Positions 58,708-64,000 of a stretch of DNA of 64,000 nucleotides are shown piece after piece. The stretch lies in assembly GCA_944383265.1 (NCBI GenBank), contig CALWOX010000002.1, positions 62,001-126,000 on the forward strand. Reading direction: 5' to 3'. Position 1 is the stretch's first letter. Every line of letters starts with the position of its first letter. Position numbers and translations under genes: made by a program. This stretch comes from an uncultured Lachnospiraceae bacterium (lineage in GTDB: Bacteria > Bacillota > Clostridia > Lachnospirales > Lachnospiraceae). The notes beneath the pieces are model-generated. The model searched no databases and was not told where the DNA came from. It worked only from the letters and a program-made list of their open reading frames with translations.

Positions 58708-60594
58708 ATGCAGGACAGCTACATAAATTTCGACATAAAAGAAGAATTGAAAAAACTCCCGCAAAAGCCGGGAGTTTATCTCATGCATGGACCTAAAGAT
58801 GAGATCATATATGTGGGCAAGGCAGTGAACCTTAAAAACAGAGTGAGGCAATATTTCCAGTCACCACAGGGAAAGACGGCAAAGATACTTAAGATGATCT
58901 CCCTCATAAGGCGCTTTGAATATATAGTAGTGGATTCCGAGCTTGAGGCTCTGGTACTTGAGAATAATCTTATTAAGGAAAACAGGCCAAAGTACAATAC
59001 ACTGCTTAAGGATGACAAGACCTACCCCTATATACGAGTATCCACAGATGAGGAATTTCCCAGGATAACCAAGACAAGAAAAGCTAAAAAGGACAAGGCA
59101 AGATATTTCGGGCCCTTCACAAATGAGACTGCGGTAAGAGAGTGTATAGACCTTCTGCACAAGCTCTTTAAGATAAGGACCTGCAACAGAAATCTTCCGA
59201 AAGATATCGGTAAGGAAAGGCCCTGCCTTTACTATCATATCGGACAGTGCTCCGCCCCATGCAGCGGCGCAATATCAAAGGAAGAGTACGCAAAGAGCAT
59301 AGAACATGCCTTGGATTTCCTCTCGGGAAAATATGATTATGTGAAAAAATATCTTACGGATAAGATGGAGGAATGCTCGGAAAAGCTTGACTTTGAGAGA
59401 GCGATAGAATACAGAGAACTGATAAAAAATATTGACGCTGTGACCGAGAGGCAAAAGGTGTCAGCCCTTGACAATGATGACAGAGATATAATCGGAATAG
59501 CTTCTGACAAGAGCGCCGCGGTGGCTCAGGTGTTCTTCATAAGAGGAGGAAGGCTAATAGGAAGAGAGCACTTCTACATTGACATTGATGAAAATGACAG
59601 CGAGGAGGACATAACCGAAAGCTTCCTGAACCGATACTATACAGGAACTCCCTTTATACCTAAGGAAATAAGGATACAGTGCGAGATACCTCAAAGAGAG
59701 CTCATGGAAGAGTGGCTTTCAAAAGCAAAGAATCAGAAGGTAAGGATAACTGTCCCCAAGAAGGGAGAAAAGGAAAAGCTTGTGGAGCTTGCCGTAAAAA
59801 ATGCCGAAACAGTCCTTAAGCAGGACAAGGAAAAGCTGAGGCGTGAGGAGCTGAGGACCATAGGTGCCATGAATGAGATAAAGGAAGCCCTCGGATTATA
59901 TCAGCTTCAGAGGGTGGAATCTTACGATATATCAAACACCAACGGCTTCGAGTCCGTGGGGTCGATGGTTGTCTTTGAGGACGGAAAGCCCAAGAGAAAC
60001 GATTACAGAAAATTCAAGATAAAATCAGTGGAAGGGCCAAACGATTACGCTTCCATGTATGAGGTACTCACCAGAAGATTCAGCCATGGCTTAAGGGAAA
60101 TGTGCGAGGCGGGAACCAATGATGCCACACTTAGCGGAAGCTTTGTCAAATTCCCTGACCTCATAATGATGGACGGCGGAAAGGGGCAGGTAAACATTGC
60201 ACTCAGAGTAATAGAGGAAATGGGGCTTGACATACCGGTATGCGGAATGGTAAAGGATGACAGCCACAGGACCAGAGGACTTTATTTTAACAATGAAGAG
60301 ATACCTATAGACACAAGAGCCGAGGCCTTCAAGCTTATTACAAGGATACAGGACGAGACCCACAGATTTGCGATAGAGTATCACAAAAGCCTCAGAGGAA
60401 AGGCTCAGATACATTCTGTACTTGATGATATACCGGGTGTCGGAAAGGTGAGAAGAAAGGCCCTTATGAGGCAATTTAAGGATATCAGCTCAATAAAAAA
60501 TGCAAGTCTTGAGGAGCTTATGGAGATCCCTGAATTCGACAGGCGCTCGGCCCAAAGCGTAGTGGACTTTTTCAAGGGTGAAAAGAGCAGTTGA
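58708..60594 (+). CDS. uvrC: Excinuclease ABC subunit C
   Basis: UvrC makes the two incisions in nucleotide excision repair. The 628-residue protein has an N-terminal GIY-YIG nuclease ([20 protein letters not shown], about 16-35), a cysteine-rich segment with [13 protein letters not shown], a UVR domain that binds UvrB (about 205-240), and the C-terminal RNase H-like nuclease ([20 protein letters not shown], with DGGKGQVN). Two helix-hairpin-helix motifs ([14 protein letters not shown]) end it. GGAGG from the end of the preceding gene lies about 10 bases upstream. Confidence 0.96.
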   Translation: MQDSYINFDIKEELKKLPQKPGVYLMHGPKDEIIYVGKAVNLKNRVRQYFQSPQGKTAKILKMISLIRRFEYIVVDSELEALVLENNLIKENRPKYNTLLKDDKTYPYIRVSTDEEFPRITKTRKAKKDKARYFGPFTNETAVRECIDLLHKLFKIRTCNRNLPKDIGKERPCLYYHIGQCSAPCSGAISKEEYAKSIEHALDFLSGKYDYVKKYLTDKMEECSEKLDFERAIEYRELIKNIDAVTERQKVSALDNDDRDIIGIASDKSAAVAQVFFIRGGRLIGREHFYIDIDENDSEEDITESFLNRYYTGTPFIPKEIRIQCEIPQRELMEEWLSKAKNQKVRITVPKKGEKEKLVELAVKNAETVLKQDKEKLRREELRTIGAMNEIKEALGLYQLQRVESYDISNTNGFESVGSMVVFEDGKPKRNDYRKFKIKSVEGPNDYASMYEVLTRRFSHGLREMCEAGTNDATLSGSFVKFPDLIMMDGGKGQVNIALRVIEEMGLDIPVCGMVKDDSHRTRGLYFNNEEIPIDTRAEAFKLITRIQDETHRFAIEYHKSLRGKAQIHSVLDDIPGVGKVRRKALMRQFKDISSIKNASLEELMEIPEFDRRSAQSVVDFFKGEKSS

Positions 60595-60617
60595 TATTGA
60601 CTTAAATTATTTGATGT

Positions 60618-60623
60618 TATAAT
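60618..60623 (+). promoter_or_regulatory. -10 box candidate of leuS
   Basis: TATAAT, with TTGACT 15 bases or TTGATA 21 bases upstream, both off-spaced. The 68-base gap before leuS holds no T-box. Confidence 0.35.
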
Positions 60624-60662
60624 ATTTTAAAGATACGAATCAAAATTACCGGAGGCGAAAAA

Positions 60663-63083
60663 ATGGCGGTATATAATCATACAGCAGTTGAGAAAAAATG
60701 GCAGGAATACTGGAAGGAAAATCCTGTCAATGTTGATGACGGAAAGAAGGAAAAATATTATTGTCTTGACATGTTTCCTTATCCCTCGGGATCGGGACTT
60801 CACGTAGGACATTGGAGAGGATACGTTATATCAGATGTTTGGTCAAGATATCAGCTTATAAAGGGAAAGTATGTGATCCACCCTATGGGATGGGATGCTT
60901 TTGGTCTCCCTGCCGAGAACTATGCGATAAAGACTCATATACATCCGAAGATATCAGTTTCTCAGAATATAAAGAACTTCAAGGAGCAGCTGAAGCAGAT
61001 AAACGCTCTCTATGATTGGGACAGAGAGGTCAACACAACAGACCCCGCTTTTTACAAATGGACTCAGTGGATCTTTGTTAAAATGTTTGAGAAGGGACTG
61101 GCATATGAGAAGGAATTCCCTATCAACTGGTGTCCTTCATGTAAGACAGGCCTTGCAAATGAGGAGGTCGTAAACGGCTGCTGCGAGCGCTGCGGAACTC
61201 AGGTTACAAAGAAGAACCTCAGACAGTGGATGTTAAAGATCACAGCCTATGCGGACAGGCTTTTAAACGATCTTGATAAGCTTGACTGGCCTGAAAAGGT
61301 CAAAAAGATGCAGACCGAGTGGATAGGAAAGTCCTATGGCGCCGAGGTGGATTTCAAGGTAGCGGGAGATATCTGCGGCAATGATGCAAAGATAACAGTT
61401 TACACCACACGCCCCGACACCCTTTACGGAGCAACCTTTATGGTACTCGCTCCCGAGCATCCCTTGGCAAAGAAGCTTGCCACAGCAGAGAACGCGGAGG
61501 CTGTGGAGAAATATATTTTTGACGCTTCCATGAAATCAAATGTCGACCGTATGCAGGACAAGGAAAAAACAGGCGTATTCACAGGCTCTTATGCCATAAA
61601 TCCTATAAACGGCAAAGAGATACCCGTTTGGATATCCGACTATGTTCTTGTTGATTACGGAACAGGAGCTATCATGTGCGTTCCCGCTCATGATGACAGA
61701 GACTATGCCTTTGCAAAGAAATTCAATATTCCCATAATACCTGTAATATCTCCTGACGGAAATGATATGACTGACGACAAGCTCCCTTACACAGAGGCAA
61801 AGGGAATAATGATAAATTCCGGAGACTGGAACGGAAGAGAATCGGCAGACTTAAAGAAGGAAGCTCCCCACATCGTTGAGGAGATGGGAGTAGGTAAAAA
61901 GACAGTAAACTACAAGCTTCGTGACTGGGTATTCTCACGTCAGAGATATTGGGGAGAGCCTATCCCCATAATCCATTGCCCTCATTGCGGAAATGTGGCT
62001 GTACCCGAGGATGAACTTCCTCTTGAGCTTCCGGATGTGGAGCATTATGAGCCTACAGGAACAGGAGAATCACCTCTTGCCGCAATAGATTCATGGGTAA
62101 ATTGCAAGTGCCCCAAGTGCGGAGCGGATGCAAAGAGAGAGACAAATACCATGCCTCAGTGGGCAGGATCATCGTGGTACTTCCTGAGATATGTGGATCC
62201 CCATAATGACAAGGAGCTTGTAAACAGAGAGAAGGCCGACAAGTATCTTCCTGTAGATATGTATGTAGGTGGAGTCGAGCATGCGGTGCTTCATCTTCTG
62301 TACTCAAGATTTTATACAAAGTTTTTGCATGACATAGGTGTTGTTGATTTTGACGAGCCCTTCACAAAGCTTTTCAATCAGGGAATGATCAACGGAAAGA
62401 ACGGAATCAAGATGTCAAAGTCAAAGGGCAACGTGGTTTCTCCCGATGATCTTGTGAGAGATTACGGCTGTGACGCCTTGAGACTTTACGAGCTTTTCGT
62501 AGGACCGCCCGAGCTTGATGCGGAGTGGGATGACAGAGGTATAGACGGAGTTTATCGTTTCCTCAATCGTTTCTACAAGCTCTGCATGGATTCCAAGGAT
62601 AAGGATATAAAGGCAACAAAGGAAATGCTTTCAGTAAGGCACAAGCTCGTAAGAGATATAGAAAAGAGACTTGAGGCCTTCAGCCTTAACACAGTTGTTT
62701 CAGGATTTATGGAATACAATAACAGTCTTCTTGACATTGCCAAGAAGGAGGGAGGCGTGGACAAGGAAACATTAAAGACCTGTGCAGTGCTCCTGGCGCC
62801 CTTCGCTCCTCATATGGCGGAAGAAGTTTGGCATGATATGGGAGAGACCGGTACCGTATTTTCCGCAGGATGGCCCGAGTATGACGAGGAGGCGGCAAAG
62901 GATGACAGCATCAAGCTTCCTGTTCAGATAAACGGAAAGACAAAGGCTGTTATAGAAGTAGCTGCCGATGCTTCAAAAGATGATGTACTTGCGGCGGCAA
63001 AGCAGGCTGTTGAAGGTAAGGCGGGAAATATAGTTAAGGAGATTTACGTTCCCGGCAAGATAGTCAACCTTGTTGTAAAATAA
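60663..63083 (+). CDS. leuS: Leucyl-tRNA synthetase
   Basis: Leucyl-tRNA synthetase charges tRNA-Leu. The 806-residue class I enzyme has the HIGH-type motif HVGH (47-50), a zinc-type cysteine cluster (CPSCKTGLANEEVVNGCCERC), the CP1 editing domain (TTRPDTLYGATFMV, and CVPAHDDRD with its conserved Asp), the second zinc loop near CPHCGNVAVPED, the KMSKS signature (583-587) and the C-terminal anticodon and tRNA-binding domains. CGGAGG lies 7 to 8 bases before the ATG. Two tRNA-Leu genes are in this window at 14213-14390. Confidence 0.96.
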   Translation: MAVYNHTAVEKKWQEYWKENPVNVDDGKKEKYYCLDMFPYPSGSGLHVGHWRGYVISDVWSRYQLIKGKYVIHPMGWDAFGLPAENYAIKTHIHPKISVSQNIKNFKEQLKQINALYDWDREVNTTDPAFYKWTQWIFVKMFEKGLAYEKEFPINWCPSCKTGLANEEVVNGCCERCGTQVTKKNLRQWMLKITAYADRLLNDLDKLDWPEKVKKMQTEWIGKSYGAEVDFKVAGDICGNDAKITVYTTRPDTLYGATFMVLAPEHPLAKKLATAENAEAVEKYIFDASMKSNVDRMQDKEKTGVFTGSYAINPINGKEIPVWISDYVLVDYGTGAIMCVPAHDDRDYAFAKKFNIPIIPVISPDGNDMTDDKLPYTEAKGIMINSGDWNGRESADLKKEAPHIVEEMGVGKKTVNYKLRDWVFSRQRYWGEPIPIIHCPHCGNVAVPEDELPLELPDVEHYEPTGTGESPLAAIDSWVNCKCPKCGADAKRETNTMPQWAGSSWYFLRYVDPHNDKELVNREKADKYLPVDMYVGGVEHAVLHLLYSRFYTKFLHDIGVVDFDEPFTKLFNQGMINGKNGIKMSKSKGNVVSPDDLVRDYGCDALRLYELFVGPPELDAEWDDRGIDGVYRFLNRFYKLCMDSKDKDIKATKEMLSVRHKLVRDIEKRLEAFSLNTVVSGFMEYNNSLLDIAKKEGGVDKETLKTCAVLLAPFAPHMAEEVWHDMGETGTVFSAGWPEYDEEAAKDDSIKLPVQINGKTKAVIEVAADASKDDVLAAAKQAVEGKAGNIVKEIYVPGKIVNLVVK

Positions 63084-63087
63084 AAAT

Positions 63088-64000
63088 ATGATTACAGACA
63101 GTGATATCAAAAAAATAAAAGGACTTATTGTCTTCACAATAATAACAGCCATAATAGGCTTTAACTGGCGAATCGTCCTATCGGTCCTCGGCAGTATAAT
63201 AAGCATGCTTTCTCCCTTTATTTTGGGAGGAGGCATTGCCTTCCTGCTTAATATACCGATGAAGCATATAGAAAAAAGCCTTAACATAAAAAATCGGAAA
63301 ACGGGAAGAGCTCTCAGCCTTATCATTACTTTGATCCTGTTTGTGGCTGTAGTCCTTGTGGCTATACTTGTAGTCGTACCTCAGCTTTTGGAATCCGTTG
63401 TCCAGCTCCAGTACAAGATCCCTCAGTTTATAAAATCTACGGAAGTGTTTCTCAATAAATGCTTTTCCGACAATCCGTGGATACTGGAATCGGCTGAAAA
63501 CATAAACATAAATTGGGAGGAGACCTACAAAACGATATCACAGGTCTTATCAAGCGGATTGAGCTCTGTTATCACAGGTTCTCTTTACGCGGTCAGGGGA
63601 GTGGCAGGCGCTCTTACAAACTTTGGTATAGGCTTTATTTTTGCGATATATCTTCTTATCGGCAAGGAGGTACTCTCAGGTCAGTTCAAAAAGCTTGTGA
63701 AGGTTTATCTTCCTGAGGATATCGGAGAAAAAACTCTGGAAATACTGGGAATAGCTGAGAGGATATTCTCCGGATTTTTTACAGGTCAGTGTCTTGAGGC
63801 CTGTATCCTCGGAATGATGTTTATAATAACGCTCTCTGTTTTGAATCTGCCTTATGCGCTTTTGATAGGAGTTCTTATAGCCATTACAGCCCTCATACCT
63901 GTATTCGGAGCCTTTGTGGGGCTTTTTGTGGGAGCCTTCCTTATGCTCATACAAAGTCCTGCGGACGCGGTGATTTTTGTTATAGCTTTCTTTGTAATAC
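63088..64000 (+). CDS. AI-2E family transporter (3' end outside window)
   Basis: This membrane protein of the PF01594 (AI-2E/YdiK/TqsA) family is cut by the window edge after about 304 residues. It starts MITDSDIKKIKGLIVFTIIT. Helices are visible at about 12-30, 32-55 and 75-98; a long extracytoplasmic loop runs through residues 98-170, and a cluster of helices appears from about 180 to the end. The family segment ALLIGVLIAITALIPVFGAF is present. No ribosome site is clear; it follows leuS by four bases and may be coupled. Reported family roles include sodium/proton antiport and export of small molecules; here unknown. Confidence 0.8.
   Translation, partial: MITDSDIKKIKGLIVFTIITAIIGFNWRIVLSVLGSIISMLSPFILGGGIAFLLNIPMKHIEKSLNIKNRKTGRALSLIITLILFVAVVLVAILVVVPQLLESVVQLQYKIPQFIKSTEVFLNKCFSDNPWILESAENININWEETYKTISQVLSSGLSSVITGSLYAVRGVAGALTNFGIGFIFAIYLLIGKEVLSGQFKKLVKVYLPEDIGEKTLEILGIAERIFSGFFTGQCLEACILGMMFIITLSVLNLPYALLIGVLIAITALIPVFGAFVGLFVGAFLMLIQSPADAVIFVIAFFVI

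Noticed and set aside
60595-60662. T-box leader for leuS
   Set aside because: The gap is only 68 bases with no conserved T-box sequence or terminator.

Overview
The window reads as a chromosomal segment of an anaerobic Gram-positive bacterium of the class Clostridia, most like the Lachnospiraceae. Evidence for this: strong purine-rich ribosome binding sites, sigma-A type promoters (TTGACA-N17-TATAAT), a T-box riboswitch on thrS, a class A RNase P RNA, the dgt-dnaG-trmK-nif3 order, ECF and Pst transporters, Rex, rubredoxin, and no respiratory genes. Almost all genes lie on the + strand. No phage, insertion sequence with a transposase, or CRISPR array was seen.

Region 1 (1-9279) is the accessory catabolic part: an ECF vitamin/metabolite-type importer (S, T, A, A'), an M20 metallohydrolase broken by a one-base deletion, a cyclic-amidohydrolase-like enzyme, a glutamine-amidotransferase-fold protein without the usual nucleophile cysteine, then a LacI regulator, a ribokinase-family sugar kinase and a YjjG-like nucleotidase. 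Together they look like import and hydrolytic opening of a nitrogenous (ureide, nucleoside-like or peptide-like) compound. The substrate is not known.

Region 2 (9335-13126) is translation: T-box, thrS without a TGS domain, a 190-nt imperfect palindrome, and a leader-regulated infC-rpmI-rplT operon whose infC starts with AUC. Region 3 (13149-15826) holds YitT, two tRNA-Leu genes (one with the uncommon anticodon AAG) and a secreted cell-wall-binding-repeat protein. Region 4 (15914-27375) carries a two-gene minimal Suf system, dgt, dnaG, trmK, nif3 (rpoD is not in its usual place between dnaG and trmK), a TGS-uridine kinase, a class A penicillin-binding protein and a YigZ protein. Region 5 (27462-40510) has an apparently leaderless 52-aa gene, a TPR membrane protein, typA, an orphan F420-ligase-like gene, azlCD, an ABC-F protein, rex-acpS-alr, yebC and an opine-dehydrogenase-like gene.

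Region 6 (40629-51222) is built around phosphate: pstSCAB behind TT(A/T)ACA repeats that resemble PhoP/PhoB boxes, a small HAD protein, rnpB, a LysR regulator, and a second binding-protein-dependent ABC transporter of the iron/aminoethylphosphonate type. The second transporter also has a phased TTTAACA repeat at its promoter and is followed by a GT4 glycosyltransferase. Region 7 (51280-64000) has a cytidylate-kinase-like gene, an EF-G-like GTPase, rubredoxin with an EIIA-Glc protein, two glycosidase-fold secreted proteins, uvrC, leuS and a truncated AI-2E-family transporter.
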